From an uncultured Dorea sp. (lineage in GTDB: Bacteria > Bacillota > Clostridia > Lachnospirales > Lachnospiraceae): a DNA stretch of 64,000 bases. The position numbers were made by a program, and so were the translations under genes. The notes under the pieces are model-generated. The model had not been told where the DNA came from, ran no database searches, and saw nothing but the letters and a program-made list of their open reading frames with translations. This document shows, piece after piece, positions 17,998-27,393 of the stretch. The DNA lies in assembly GCA_947652615.1 (NCBI GenBank), contig CANTDX010000003.1:1-64000 (forward strand), in the 5' to 3' direction. Position 1 is the stretch's first letter, and each line of letters begins with the position of its first letter.

Positions 17998-19384
17998 CAC
18001 TTTGTCCTCCGTAAAATTCTATCTCCAGGATTCTCCTGGTCTTCTCTGTGATCTGATACTTCTGATTCTGCCGATACCCGACGATCCACATAATGTGCTT
18101 CCCGTCCGCCGCAAGCCATATCTTGTCTCTCTGTCTTGCAGGTATCTTTTCATTAATAAAATACTGCTTAAGCTTCTGAGTCCTGCCGTCTTTCGAGATC
18201 GTGATATAATCTCCCGGCTCTCTGTGCCTCATTTTAACAGTATTTTTTATTATATCATAATCAAACCATTTCGTGTAGGGGTTTTCTGGAAATATTACCC
18301 GATTTCCGGTTCTCCCGAACACTCTGCACACCGCCGGACATTCCTTCGTTCCGTCTCCCGCGCCGCAGACAGCATCGCCATCGGCGCCGGCGATTTGCAG
18401 ATGCTCCCCCGCCGCAGACAGCTCGATCCCTTCATAACACCGTCTCGCACACATGCCGTAGGGCAGATGGACCTGCCTTCCCACCTGCCTGTCAAGCAGC
18501 TCCATAAGCATCCTCGTATGTTCGGTCTCCAGGTCCTTGCGTCTTCCCGCAACATGGCAGAGCATCTCATGGATCACAGACGGGCGGAGCGCTTCCGGTG
18601 TCTGCAGAAATTGCTCCTTATCGAGCACCGCCCGGTCTTCTTCATAACGGATACAGCCCGCCCCGTATCTTGCAGTCTCCTGCTGAATATACTCTCCAAG
18701 CACGCGCATCTGTTCCATCGTCTCCGACATGTGGAGCACCGTCTGCCGGTTCACCTGTTCTTCAAGATACGGGATCACATGCCTTCGGATCCGATTCCTT
18801 GTATAGTCATCCTCCAGATTCGTTTCATCCGTACAATAAGATATTCCCCGATTTTTAAGATATGATTCAATCTCTTCTCTTTTCAGGCACAAAAGAGGAC
18901 GGATCCACGGCCCGGTCACCGGCGCGATCCCGCCAAGACCCCTGATCCCGCATCCTCTGCACAGATTCCAGATCAATGTCTCCGCATTATCATTCTGATG
19001 ATGGGCAAGGGCGATCTTACCGCCGCCCAACTCCCCCTGCACCTTGAGAAATATCCCGCGGCGGATGTCTCTGCCCGCTTCCTCCAGACTCAGCCCGCTC
19101 TGGCCGGCAAGCTTACGCACATCTTCATGGAACGTCTGAAGCCCGACTCCCCATTCGTCACAGATTCTCCCCACGTACTCCGCGTCCGCGTCCGCATCCG
19201 CCCCCCTGAGGCCGTGATGCACATGCACCGCCAGGACATCCAGGTTAAGCTCTTCCTTAAGCTTCATAAGCATGAAAAGAAGGCATATGGAATCTGCACC
19301 TCCCGATACGCCTGCAATCACTCTGTCTTCCTTATCCAGCATGTGATACCGCCGGATATACTCTCTTACCCGCTGATACATCAT
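17942..19384 (-). CDS. tilS: tRNA(Ile)-lysidine synthase
   Basis: About 480 residues. The N-type ATP pyrophosphatase loop SGGADS opens the catalytic domain, followed by VHVHHGLRG, ALAHHQNDNAETLI and RPLL; these mark TilS. It modifies C34 of the AUA-reading isoleucine tRNA to lysidine. A C-terminal domain (about 370-465) with REPGD, KLKQYF and IVGYR motifs is present. The start is uncertain between 19393, 19384 and 19381; I prefer 19384 since AAAGG directly abuts the first ATG. The last 20 residues, rich in Gly and Cys, come from the overlap with hpt. Confidence 0.95.
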   Translation of the reverse strand: MMYQRVREYIRRYHMLDKEDRVIAGVSGGADSICLLFMLMKLKEELNLDVLAVHVHHGLRGADADADAEYVGRICDEWGVGLQTFHEDVRKLAGQSGLSLEEAGRDIRRGIFLKVQGELGGGKIALAHHQNDNAETLIWNLCRGCGIRGLGGIAPVTGPWIRPLLCLKREEIESYLKNRGISYCTDETNLEDDYTRNRIRRHVIPYLEEQVNRQTVLHMSETMEQMRVLGEYIQQETARYGAGCIRYEEDRAVLDKEQFLQTPEALRPSVIHEMLCHVAGRRKDLETEHTRMLMELLDRQVGRQVHLPYGMCARRCYEGIELSAAGEHLQIAGADGDAVCGAGDGTKECPAVCRVFGRTGNRVIFPENPYTKWFDYDIIKNTVKMRHREPGDYITISKDGRTQKLKQYFINEKIPARQRDKIWLAADGKHIMWIVGYRQNQKYQITEKTRRILEIEFYGGQSDGGKYKGIDSGEGCCCKN

Positions 19385-19451
19385 CTCACACATCCTTTGG
19401 GTAATTATTATAATGAATCTGCCCGAAAAAGCAAGCTCTTCCTGCCTCCTT

Positions 19452-20855
19452 CTATAATTCCCAGATACCGATCGCCAGCACGGTCATATCATCCACCGGA
19501 ACCTCCTGCGTCCATTCCAATACCTGTTCCAGAATATGATGCGCCAGTTCTTTGGGGTTCACGATATCCGCATCCTGTATAAATGTGCTCATCAAGGATT
19601 CCTGTTCCCCCACCGGCAGCGCATCCAGAACCCCGTCCGTAACCATGATCACAAAATCCCCGGATTCCAGCTTCCTCTCCACCGGCTCCAGCTCCAGCTC
19701 CCGGATCACACCAACCGGGAGCGTTGAGGAATTGATCGTCTCGACCTTGTCCTTCCTCTTGATAAATGTCGTGGACGCTCCCGCCTTCACGAATTCACAG
19801 GTCCCGCTGTACAGATCAAAGAGACTTGCGTCTATAGTAGAAAAGCGCACCTCCTCCCTTGCGATCACCAGCGCCGTATTCATTAGCTGAACCGCCATCG
19901 TAATCGGGAATCCCGCCTCCAGAAGCTCCTCCAACATCTCAACGACCATCTTGCTCTCCCGGAACGCCTCTTCTCCGGAGCCCATACCGTCAGACAGGGC
20001 GATTCCTTTCTTGCCCTCCGGCAGATCCGTCATAAGGAAGGTGTCGCCGGATATCTTCTCGCATCCCTTACCGATCTTCGCTACCCCCTGCAGAGTATGG
20101 AATCTGGCGCTCTCCACACACGCCACCGTGCAGTATTCCTCGCCGACAAGCGGGCGCTCGCCCATCTGCGGCGTCATCGTGCGCCCCGTACACGCCCCCA
20201 CAAGAGAAGCCAGCTCCTTCACGGCGATCACCCGTCCTTTCATGGACTTCACCGTGAGATGGATCTCGTACTTCCCCTGGGACGTCATGTAGAACACCGA
20301 AGACAAGAGCCTTGCGCCGCCCTTCTTAAGCTGCGTCTTCAGACGCTTCTCCAGATGCTCGTCCTCAAAAATACCCGCGTCCAATTCCCGGGTCGTATGC
20401 TGGATCATCTTCGCAAACCGGTCAAGCTGTTCCGCATAGCCTTCCCGGTTCTGGACGATCTTATTATTCCACATCATGATATTCTTCGCATTTTCAAACG
20501 TCTCCAACGTCTCCCTCAGGAATCTGGGCGCCTTGATACACCGCTTCTGAAGACTCCTCTTCAGCTCCACATTCAGCTCCGCCCCGAATTCCTCCACCGT
20601 ACACAGAATCTCATAGAGAAGCTGGTAAGTATGTACCCGGTTCTCTCCCAGGCACCACTCCTTCTTCTCGCAATTATCACAAACCTTGTCCGTGACCTTC
20701 AGAAACATCTCCTCGATCTCTTCTTTTGAAAATGTCCCCTTATAGTCTTCTAATGTAAGAAACGTCTTTGACAAATGTACCAAAGAATCCGCAAACTTGT
20801 CCATCTGTACGACATATGGGTTGATAAATGTCTTTTTCTCCTTTATTTCCGTCAT
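19452..20855 (-). CDS. spoIIE: SpoIIE-like PP2C phosphatase without membrane domain
   Basis: 467 residues. A cysteine cluster CDNCEKKEWC (59-68) and a helical region precede a SpoIIE-type PP2C phosphatase domain with metal-binding aspartates in ISGDTF (271) and LSDGMGSGEEA (289) and the later VTDGVLDAL and VDDMTVLAI. SpoIIE dephosphorylates SpoIIAA to switch on sigma F in the forespore. Canonical SpoIIE is over 800 residues with about ten N-terminal membrane segments; here these are absent and the first residues are charged and soluble. Gene order (divIC, spoIIE, tilS, hpt, ftsH) supports orthology. Confidence 0.85.
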   Translation of the reverse strand: MTEIKEKKTFINPYVVQMDKFADSLVHLSKTFLTLEDYKGTFSKEEIEEMFLKVTDKVCDNCEKKEWCLGENRVHTYQLLYEILCTVEEFGAELNVELKRSLQKRCIKAPRFLRETLETFENAKNIMMWNNKIVQNREGYAEQLDRFAKMIQHTTRELDAGIFEDEHLEKRLKTQLKKGGARLLSSVFYMTSQGKYEIHLTVKSMKGRVIAVKELASLVGACTGRTMTPQMGERPLVGEEYCTVACVESARFHTLQGVAKIGKGCEKISGDTFLMTDLPEGKKGIALSDGMGSGEEAFRESKMVVEMLEELLEAGFPITMAVQLMNTALVIAREEVRFSTIDASLFDLYSGTCEFVKAGASTTFIKRKDKVETINSSTLPVGVIRELELEPVERKLESGDFVIMVTDGVLDALPVGEQESLMSTFIQDADIVNPKELAHHILEQVLEWTQEVPVDDMTVLAIGIWEL

Positions 20856-20899
20856 CCTTGCGCTCCCCTTTCAACGGTTTTCAGACATATTTCTTCCGA

Positions 20900-20938
20900 A
20901 AAAAATAAAAAGCCTTAGGAAATCCGTCTCCTAAAGCT
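20900..20938 (-). terminator. Terminator after divIC
   Basis: On the minus strand AGCTTTAGGA pairs with TCCTAAGGCT (one wobble) and is followed by TTTTTATTTTTTTT. It separates the hup-divIC group from spoIIE. Confidence 0.9.
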
Positions 20939-20951
20939 TATCCTCTGTCTG

Positions 20952-21275
20952 TTATTCTGCCTTAAATATCGTCTCGTTCTCGTGTATCAGGCCTAATTTC
21001 TCCTTCGCCACATCTTCTACGTATTCATCCGTTCCTACATATTCGCCAAGTTCCTCTATCTCCTTCGTGCGCGCCTTCTCTTCCTCGATCTGTTCTTCAA
21101 GCTCCATCTCCTGCGCCCGGTAATGCTCTTCCTTGGCCTTCAAGGACACACTGTTCGCAGATATCACTACAAACAGAAGCAAGACAACCGCACTGACTGC
21201 CAGCACGCTTCTCCTGTGACGCTGCATGCGCTTCTTCTGGCGTCTCCTGGGACGCCCCTGTTCTGTTCTTCCCAT
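20952..21275 (-). CDS. divIC: Septum formation initiator, DivIC/FtsB family
   Basis: 107 residues. Basic N terminus, one membrane segment (VLAVSAVVLLLFVVISAN, about 24-41), then a coiled coil rich in E, K and R (about 44-78) ending with the conserved EYVEDVAKEKLGLI and ETIF motif. DivIC works with FtsL and DivIB in the divisome. The ATG at 21275 is preceded by GGGTGAG; an upstream in-frame TTG is less likely. Last gene of the sporulation/division group. Confidence 0.9.
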   Translation of the reverse strand: MGRTEQGRPRRRQKKRMQRHRRSVLAVSAVVLLLFVVISANSVSLKAKEEHYRAQEMELEEQIEEEKARTKEIEELGEYVGTDEYVEDVAKEKLGLIHENETIFKAE

Positions 21276-21336
21276 AATCAATTACTCACCCTTATTCCGG
21301 CTTCACGCCGATACTCACCCTATACTCACTCCTATC

Positions 21337-21690
21337 TTAACTTTTTTCTTCTTTTTTATCAAGCCCCTGGCATAAATCTTTCTTTTTACGGCCGTAGATT
21401 TTTTTGTACAGTTTTTCAGAGGCACCGAAAAAAGCTGTCATTAAAATCACTCCAAGCGCAACACCTAGTATAAAGTACCATCGGATACTACCATCACTTG
21501 TATGGTAAATCTGCACAAACATATAGACGGCAGAACCCAGCCAGAATATCATATCCTCCGCGCTTACCGCCGCCAGGTCATGGACTATAATCCTCCTGAA
21601 ACAACGGATACACTGATATACAAGACGCACGATCGCCCCGGATACGACTGCTATAAGGAACACCATCATCTCTTCCTGGATTCCCGGCAT
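21337..21690 (-). CDS. yabQ: Spore cortex biosynthesis protein YabQ
   Basis: 117 residues, with three or four membrane segments (MMVFLIAVVSGAIVRLVYQC; IFWLGSAVYMFVQIYH; WYFILGVALGVILMTAFF) and a basic C terminus. YabQ is a membrane protein needed for cortex assembly in Bacillus. The correct ATG is 21690, five bases after AGGTG and four bases past the yabP stop; longer frames upstream overlap yabP. Confidence 0.9.
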   Translation of the reverse strand: MPGIQEEMMVFLIAVVSGAIVRLVYQCIRCFRRIIVHDLAAVSAEDMIFWLGSAVYMFVQIYHTSDGSIRWYFILGVALGVILMTAFFGASEKLYKKIYGRKKKDLCQGLDKKEEKS

Positions 21691-21694
21691 AGTA

Positions 21695-21979
21695 TCACCT
21701 GAACAGCTTGGAGAACAGATTATCCTGCTGCTTCCCATGCCCCTGGACATCCGAATAGGCAACACTGTCGATATTCCCCGACAGGTCCACCTCTCCCTTC
21801 TCCACACTCAGCCGGTTCACATGCAGGTCCGTGCCCTTGACCATCATCATCCCCTGCTCCGTCTCAAGCAGGATCTCATTCAAATCAAAAGACAATACAT
21901 CGACCACACCAGTCACCAGACTGGTCTTCCGGTTATTGATCACCAGTTTATGATTTTTCTGTACGGTTCTTTCTTCCAT
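21695..21979 (-). CDS. yabP: Sporulation protein YabP
   Basis: 94 residues. Typical YabP core: HKLVINNRKTSLVTGVVDVL, SFDLNEILLETEQG and VKGTDLHVNRL. YabP is a small sporulation protein of the spore coat/cortex programme, always next to yabQ. The ATG at 21979 is preferred over an upstream GTG that is too close to the AAAGG site. It follows rqcP by about 50 bases. Confidence 0.93.
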   Translation of the reverse strand: MEERTVQKNHKLVINNRKTSLVTGVVDVLSFDLNEILLETEQGMMMVKGTDLHVNRLSVEKGEVDLSGNIDSVAYSDVQGHGKQQDNLFSKLFR

Positions 21980-22028
21980 GCGCTTCACAACCTTTCTTAA
22001 TAATCATATGAAAGGCCGGCGGCATTTA

Positions 22029-22268
22029 TTACAAATATTTGAACAAGTCTCCTGCTTCATCCTTCTTTGTTGTGTCCCTGATGTCCAAAACTTCGACCTT
22101 GACCGTCTTCGTCCCAAACTGGATCTCGATAATATCCCACACCTTGACCTTCACAGATGCCTTCGCCACCTGTCCGTTCACGGATACACGCCCCGCATCG
22201 CACGCCTCGTTCGCAACTGTCCTGCGCTTGATCAGCCGCGAAACCTTAAGAAATTTGTCTAATCTCAT
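22029..22268 (-). CDS. rqcP: S4 domain RNA-binding protein RqcP
   Basis: 79 residues, an S4 domain beginning MRLDKFLKVSRLIKRRTVAN with the RVSVNGQVAKASVKV hairpin. RqcP (formerly YabO, HslR-like) binds stalled 50S subunits and helps RqcH add alanine tails in ribosome quality control in Bacillus. GGAGG five bases before the ATG at 22268 fixes the start. Confidence 0.95.
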   Translation of the reverse strand: MRLDKFLKVSRLIKRRTVANEACDAGRVSVNGQVAKASVKVKVWDIIEIQFGTKTVKVEVLDIRDTTKKDEAGDLFKYL

Positions 22269-22313
22269 CACTGCCTCCTTCACAACCAGACAGGGAAGAC
22301 GTTCCCTGCACAT

Positions 22314-22352
22314 AAAAAGGGTGCCTTCGGTGTTATCACTCCTGCGGCACCC
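22314..22352 (-). terminator. Terminator after hup
   Basis: On the minus strand GGGTGCC pairs with GGCACCC across a 20-base loop and runs into TTTTTATG. It follows the hup stop by about 90 bases and lies just before rqcP, so it may be partly read through. Confidence 0.85.
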
Positions 22353-22441
22353 TGATCCCCACTATTTATCCATCTGTTCCCGAAATCTCTTCTCCCCTTC
22401 TGTCCGGATCAGATCCCGAAAACACAGACTTATACAACGGA

Positions 22442-22717
22442 TTACTCGTTAACAGCGTCCTTCAATGCTTTGCCTGCCTTGAACTTCGGCGCCTTGCATG
22501 CATCGATCTTCATAGTCTTGCCCGTCTGCGGATTCCTTCCTTCTCTTGCAGCTCTCTTGCTCACCTCAAAGGTTCCGAAACCAACTAGCTGTACCTTGTG
22601 CTCCTTCTTCAGTTCGTCCGTTACAACGTCGATAAAAGCCTTCAACGCCTTCTCAGAATCCTTCTTGGATAATTCTGCCTGGTCGGCAATCGCTGCTACT
22701 AATTCTGTCTTATTCAT
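22442..22717 (-). CDS. hup: DNA-binding protein HU
   Basis: 91 residues, full-length HU: helical N terminus MNKTELVAAIADQAELSKKD, the GFGTFEVSKRAAREGRNP motif with the beta-arm tip proline, and APKFKAGKALKDAVN at the end. Packs DNA in the nucleoid. Own promoter upstream and terminator downstream; AGGAGG before the ATG. Confidence 0.98.
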   Translation of the reverse strand: MNKTELVAAIADQAELSKKDSEKALKAFIDVVTDELKKEHKVQLVGFGTFEVSKRAAREGRNPQTGKTMKIDACKAPKFKAGKALKDAVNE

Positions 22718-22877
22718 GGATAATTTCCTCCTCTTGTTTCATAGAATCCCTTATTTTATTCTATCATCTTAATACGGCCTCTATTCCCATCCGGGCAGCC
22801 CATGACGCATACCCCGCGGGCGGGCATAACTGCCGTCCGACAATGTATCCCTGTCCCATAGAAGACCTATAGTTAAA

Positions 22878-22906
22878 GTTATAACCGCTTTCTAAGTAAA
22901 TGTCAA
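22878..22906 (-). promoter_or_regulatory. hup promoter
   Basis: Minus-strand TTGACA (22906-22901), 17-base spacer, TATAAC (22883-22878). The leader to the hup start is about 155 bases and contains a G/C-rich stretch with CCCGCGGG near 22817, which may be structured; no known riboswitch is recognised there. Confidence 0.85.
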
Positions 22907-22953
22907 GGCAAATTCTTTAGTTTTCCCCGTATTTTCAAGGTTTTCCGATATCT

Positions 22954-24687
22954 TTAGAGCATCTTATCGATCATAGCCAGAACTTCTTTCCCCAGCTTCG
23001 CTGATTTTTCGTCGGCGTCTGCAAGAGAAGCTCCCTTAATCCCATAATAGAATTTGACCTTCGGCTCCGTTCCAGAAGGTCTTACGCACAGCCACGCGTC
23101 GTCGGTCAGGTCATAATACAGAACGTTGGACTTCGGAAGGCCCGTCCCTGTCACTTCGCCCGTCGCGATATCCTTGATAGTCTCCGCCTGGTAATCTCTT
23201 GCCTTCACAACCTGATATCCTCCAACCTCTGCCGGCGGATTCTTCCGAAGCGTCTCCAGGATCTCCTGGATCTTCTGAAGCCCTTCGATCCCCTTCAAAG
23301 TGATAGACTGAATATCATCCTTATAGTAGCCGTACTTGTCATACATGTCCACCATGGCATCCCACAGCGTCTTACCCTGGGTCTTATAATAAGCGGCAGC
23401 CTCGCACAGCGCCATCGTAGCCACGATCGCATCCTTATCCCTTGCATGGGTTCCGATCAGGCATCCGTAGCTCTCCTCGAATCCAAAGAGATAGCTGCCC
23501 TTGCCCGTCGTCTCGAATCCAAGGATCTGCTGTCCGATAAACTTGAAGCCTGTCAATACCTCAATCAGACCGATCCCGTATCCCTTGGCAATGGCGTCCG
23601 CCAGATTCGATGTAACGATCGTCTTGATCAGATATCCGTCGTCCGGAAGCCCATACAGCGCTTTGCGCTGGCCGATCTCATAATCTGCGAGAAGACATCC
23701 CGACATATTCCCTGTCAGCACCTTATATTCACCGGACTTCGCATCCTTCACATACACACCGAGACGGTCCGCATCCGGGTCCGTCGCAAGTACCAGATCC
23801 GCGTCCACTTCCTTCGCAAGCTTGAGCCCCAGTTCGAACGCTTCCTTCGCCTCCGGGTTTGGATAAGACACGGTCGGGAACTCTCCGTCCGGAAGCTCCT
23901 GTTCCTTCACAACATATACATTCTCGAAACCTAACTCCTTCAGGATACGCCTTGCCGGAATATTCCCGGTTCCATGAAGCGGGCTGTACACGATCTTCAG
24001 GTCCTTGCCCACTGCGTCAATAGAATCCTGATGGATCACCTGCTTCTTAAGCTCTGCAATATACCCGTCGTCCACGGCCGCTCCGATCACCTCATACATC
24101 CCGGCTGCCTTCGCTTCCTCAAGCCCCATGGTCTTCACGGTATTGTACTCTGTAACAGCCTTCACCTCGTCCATGATACCCTTGTCATGCGGCGGCGTGA
24201 TCTGTGCTCCGTCCTCCCAGTACACCTTATAGCCGTTATACTCCGGCGGGTTATGGCTTGCTGTGATATTGATGCCGGCAATGCATCCAAGAGAACGCAC
24301 CGCATAAGACAGCTCAGGCGTAGGACGCAGCGACTCGAACACATATGCCTTGATCCCGTTCGCAGCAAGGCACAGAGCCGCTTCATCTGCGAATTCCGGC
24401 GACATACGGCGGGAATCATACGCGATCGCCACACCCTTCTTCTGTCCGTCCTTGCTGATGATATAATTCGCAAGCCCCTGGGTTGCCTTCCTTACCGTAT
24501 AGATATTCATGCGGTTCGTCCCTGCGCCGATAATCCCTCTAAGCCCGGCCGTACCGAATTCAAGGTCCTTATAAAAACGCTCTTTGATCTCGTTGTCATC
24601 CTCTGCAATACTCTTAAGTTCTTCCTTCGCAGCCTCGTCAAAGTATGGGTCATTCAGCCATCCTTCATATTTCTCACGATATTCCAT
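22954..24687 (-). CDS. Phosphoglucomutase / phosphomannomutase (alpha-D-phosphohexomutase)
   Basis: 577 residues, the long PgcA-type mutase. The phosphoserine loop is TASHNP with Ser144, the metal loop LATDPDADRLG, the sugar-binding FGFEESYG and the C-terminal phosphate-binding RPSGTEPK are all present. Interconverts glucose-1- and glucose-6-phosphate for glycogen and cell-surface sugar synthesis. Single gene. No clear hairpin terminator after its stop. Confidence 0.96.
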   Translation of the reverse strand: MEYREKYEGWLNDPYFDEAAKEELKSIAEDDNEIKERFYKDLEFGTAGLRGIIGAGTNRMNIYTVRKATQGLANYIISKDGQKKGVAIAYDSRRMSPEFADEAALCLAANGIKAYVFESLRPTPELSYAVRSLGCIAGINITASHNPPEYNGYKVYWEDGAQITPPHDKGIMDEVKAVTEYNTVKTMGLEEAKAAGMYEVIGAAVDDGYIAELKKQVIHQDSIDAVGKDLKIVYSPLHGTGNIPARRILKELGFENVYVVKEQELPDGEFPTVSYPNPEAKEAFELGLKLAKEVDADLVLATDPDADRLGVYVKDAKSGEYKVLTGNMSGCLLADYEIGQRKALYGLPDDGYLIKTIVTSNLADAIAKGYGIGLIEVLTGFKFIGQQILGFETTGKGSYLFGFEESYGCLIGTHARDKDAIVATMALCEAAAYYKTQGKTLWDAMVDMYDKYGYYKDDIQSITLKGIEGLQKIQEILETLRKNPPAEVGGYQVVKARDYQAETIKDIATGEVTGTGLPKSNVLYYDLTDDAWLCVRPSGTEPKVKFYYGIKGASLADADEKSAKLGKEVLAMIDKML

Positions 24688-24820
24688 TTTTGTACCTCCT
24701 GTCCTTAATATCTCTATTATACTCTGTAATTAAGGCACTGACAAACTATTTCTTATGTATTCCGGGAATTTTTATAACTGTTTAAGCGAGTTGAGCTTAA
24801 CTGTCACGACATTCTGCTCT

Positions 24821-25849
24821 TCACAGACGGTATGAGAATATTTCCTCCAGGAATCTCTTCTTCTCCTCCGTCTGCCGGATCGCCATGTGCAGCTTCTCTA
24901 TGCTCTTCGCCGAGATCCAGGCTTTGTTCGAATGATAATAGGAATTCGCGATCTTCCAGAACTTCTCCGGATAGATCAGCCGGATCCTCAGATATTCCGT
25001 CTCTTCCCGCGAAAGCGGCCGGATCGCCGAATAGGCATTCAGCATGTTATCTCCAAGCCGTACCTTCCAGCCCTGCTTCTCCATCACCTTCCGGAGGAAA
25101 TAATACAGATCCTCCACCTGCACGTCTCTCTTAAATTTCTCGAAATTCGTAACCGCAATATGATATGGTTCTTTCCTGTGCTGATAACCTCCTGTAAATG
25201 GTTCCGCCGGAAGCATCAGTATATTGTGGTAATTATATTCTCCGTGGGTCATACAGCAGTTCTCCACACTGTCCCGATACAGCCTGTCATAGTCTGAATC
25301 CTCAAGCTCATCCACGGCTGCTGCCGCCCACTGATACATTTGCTCAAAATATTTCAGGAAAGCTGCCTCGAATTCCCCTTTGGGCGATATCCCCCGCATG
25401 AATTTGCGGACCTTCTTAAGCTCCCGGTTATGACGCAGATACTCCTCTCCCAGATGCGCGCCCGGAGTCACGCTGCCCGGCAGCTCATGGCACATCAGCA
25501 CATGCAGCTTCGCCAGATTCCCCGCCGCCGCAAGCAATTCCGCAGGCTTCTTGATATCGCATTCCCGCCCCTGAAACCAGGATTTCAGAAGATACTGGCT
25601 TCCTTCCTCCAACGCCGCAAGGTATCCTCCTTCCTTCGTCCGTATGATCCGATCCGTCCAGATATATCCCTGATCCCGAAGATACTCATGCAGCTCATAC
25701 AACGCAGGAATACGTTTCTCTGACACCTTCACTTCCTTGAGAAGCATAAGCCCCCGATCCGTATCGCATAAAACAGCACCCCTGGTCTTGCGGGTGCCGG
25801 CAACTTCTATATCATACTGCTCCAATACACTTAGTTCATACTCCTGCAT
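24821..25849 (-). CDS. CotS family spore coat protein
   Basis: About 342 residues, an aminoglycoside-phosphotransferase/choline-kinase-like fold as in CotS and CotI. The catalytic-loop motif reads THGEYNYHNIL where active kinases have HGD, and the metal motif reads TNFEKFKRD where DFD is usual. The fold is kept but kinase chemistry is doubtful. CotS proteins are inner-coat proteins in Bacillus. Start chosen at 25849 (AGGGG six bases upstream); GTG at 25864 is an alternative. Confidence 0.8.
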   Translation of the reverse strand: MQEYELSVLEQYDIEVAGTRKTRGAVLCDTDRGLMLLKEVKVSEKRIPALYELHEYLRDQGYIWTDRIIRTKEGGYLAALEEGSQYLLKSWFQGRECDIKKPAELLAAAGNLAKLHVLMCHELPGSVTPGAHLGEEYLRHNRELKKVRKFMRGISPKGEFEAAFLKYFEQMYQWAAAAVDELEDSDYDRLYRDSVENCCMTHGEYNYHNILMLPAEPFTGGYQHRKEPYHIAVTNFEKFKRDVQVEDLYYFLRKVMEKQGWKVRLGDNMLNAYSAIRPLSREETEYLRIRLIYPEKFWKIANSYYHSNKAWISAKSIEKLHMAIRQTEEKKRFLEEIFSYRL

Positions 25850-25920
25850 ATCCATCCCCTGCACTTATAATACATATTCTCTCTAACGTATGATGCAGAT
25901 AATGGAAATATGCTTAGAAA

Positions 25921-27258
25921 TCAGCTTCTTAATGCGGCGATTTCGAGAAGCTTCTCCTTCACATTCTTCTCAGGCTCCTCGATCACCGCCTGCAGAAGTT
26001 CATTCAGGCAGTCTCCGATCTCCTTCCCCGGCTCCATCCCGGCTTCGATCAGGTCCCTTCCCGTCACCGCCAGATCCTTCAGGGACACACACTGCTTCTT
26101 CTCTGTAATCTCCCTGTACAGTTCTTCGATCTCATCCAGATTCCTTATCTTCTCTTCCCTTAAGTACATGCTCTGAGCCAGCACATCCGCGCGGCGGACC
26201 TCCATATAGAGCGGAAAGATGTCCTCCCCGATCTTGTTCATGGCGCGGCGGACGTTCTTCGCGGAAGCCGGCATGCGGTAATCATGATAGTAAACCAGCC
26301 TTGTCACCTTATTCACAGTATCGTTGTCGAATTTCAGACGCCTCAATACATCTCTCGCAATCTCCTGGCTTCTTGCCGCATGCTTCTTAAAATGTGCCAC
26401 ACCGTCAGAATCCACCGTCTTAAGATCCGGCTTCCCCATGTCATGCAGCAGCATCGTAAGCCGAAGCACCTTATCCGCCCGGACATTTCCCATGGCATGC
26501 AGCGTATGCTCTCCTACATTATACATATGGTGGGGAGTTTCCTGCTCCGTCTCCATCAGCCTGTCAAATTCCGGCAGAAATACCTTCGTGATCCCAAGCT
26601 CATAAGCATCCTTTAAGAGCCCCGGCCTGTCGGATATCACCGTCTTAATAAGCTCTGTCTGGATCCGTTCCGCACTGATCCTCTCAAGCGTGGGCGCAAG
26701 CTCCTCCATGCCCCGTCTGGTCTCCTCCTCGACCTCGAATCCAAGCTGCGCCGCGAACCGGATCCCCCTTAAGATCCTTAAGGCATCCTCAGAAAACCGC
26801 TCTCTGGCATCCCCTACGCAGCGGATGATCCCCGCTTCAAGATCCCCGGCTCCTCCAAATATATCCACCAGCCCCTCCGTCTGGTTATAAGCCATCGCAT
26901 TGACCGTGAAATCCCGTCTCTTAAGATCCTCCCTGAGACTCCTGGTAAAAGTAACCTCCCTGGGATGCCGGTTATCTTCGTATTCCCCGTCGACCCGGTA
27001 TGTCGTCACCTCGAATCCTTCCCCCTCAAGAAGCACCGTGACCGTACCATGCTCGATCCCCGTATCGAATGTCCTGTCGAATAATTCTTTCGTCTCTTCC
27101 GGCGTTGCAGATGTCGTGATATCCCAGTCCCCGGGCTCCCTCCCCAGCATGGAATCCCTGACACATCCGCCCACCGCGTATGCCTCATGTCCATGCTCCT
27201 GTAATCTTGTGATGATCCTGCCTGCCTTACAGGGCAGTTGAATTCTCAGATTCTCCAT
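25921..27258 (-). CDS. cca: CCA-adding tRNA nucleotidyltransferase with HD domain
   Basis: 445 residues. Class II nucleotidyltransferase head: GGCVRDSMLG, the two metal aspartates in DWDITT, RRDFTVNAMAYN and the EDALRILRGIRFAAQLGF motif. The C-terminal part carries an HD-type region (MLLHDMGKPDL, VYYHDYRMP). Builds or repairs the 3' CCA of tRNAs. Monocistronic on the minus strand, starting 135 bases from the divergent spmA. Confidence 0.95.
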   Translation of the reverse strand: MENLRIQLPCKAGRIITRLQEHGHEAYAVGGCVRDSMLGREPGDWDITTSATPEETKELFDRTFDTGIEHGTVTVLLEGEGFEVTTYRVDGEYEDNRHPREVTFTRSLREDLKRRDFTVNAMAYNQTEGLVDIFGGAGDLEAGIIRCVGDARERFSEDALRILRGIRFAAQLGFEVEEETRRGMEELAPTLERISAERIQTELIKTVISDRPGLLKDAYELGITKVFLPEFDRLMETEQETPHHMYNVGEHTLHAMGNVRADKVLRLTMLLHDMGKPDLKTVDSDGVAHFKKHAARSQEIARDVLRRLKFDNDTVNKVTRLVYYHDYRMPASAKNVRRAMNKIGEDIFPLYMEVRRADVLAQSMYLREEKIRNLDEIEELYREITEKKQCVSLKDLAVTGRDLIEAGMEPGKEIGDCLNELLQAVIEEPEKNVKEKLLEIAALRS

Positions 27259-27393
27259 AAATATCCCCTCCGATTCGCCTTGCTGTCTCTGCCTTCATTG
27301 CATTTATAAAATATCATAGCACATTTTATCGACTTCTAAAAGCCCGCTCTACTGCATATCTTATAGGCAAAACAGACCAAAGGTATCGCTGTT

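Noticed and set aside
22780..22877. G/C-rich hup leader as a riboswitch
   Set aside because: A CCCGCGGG stem is possible, but no known aptamer core or switching terminator is visible.
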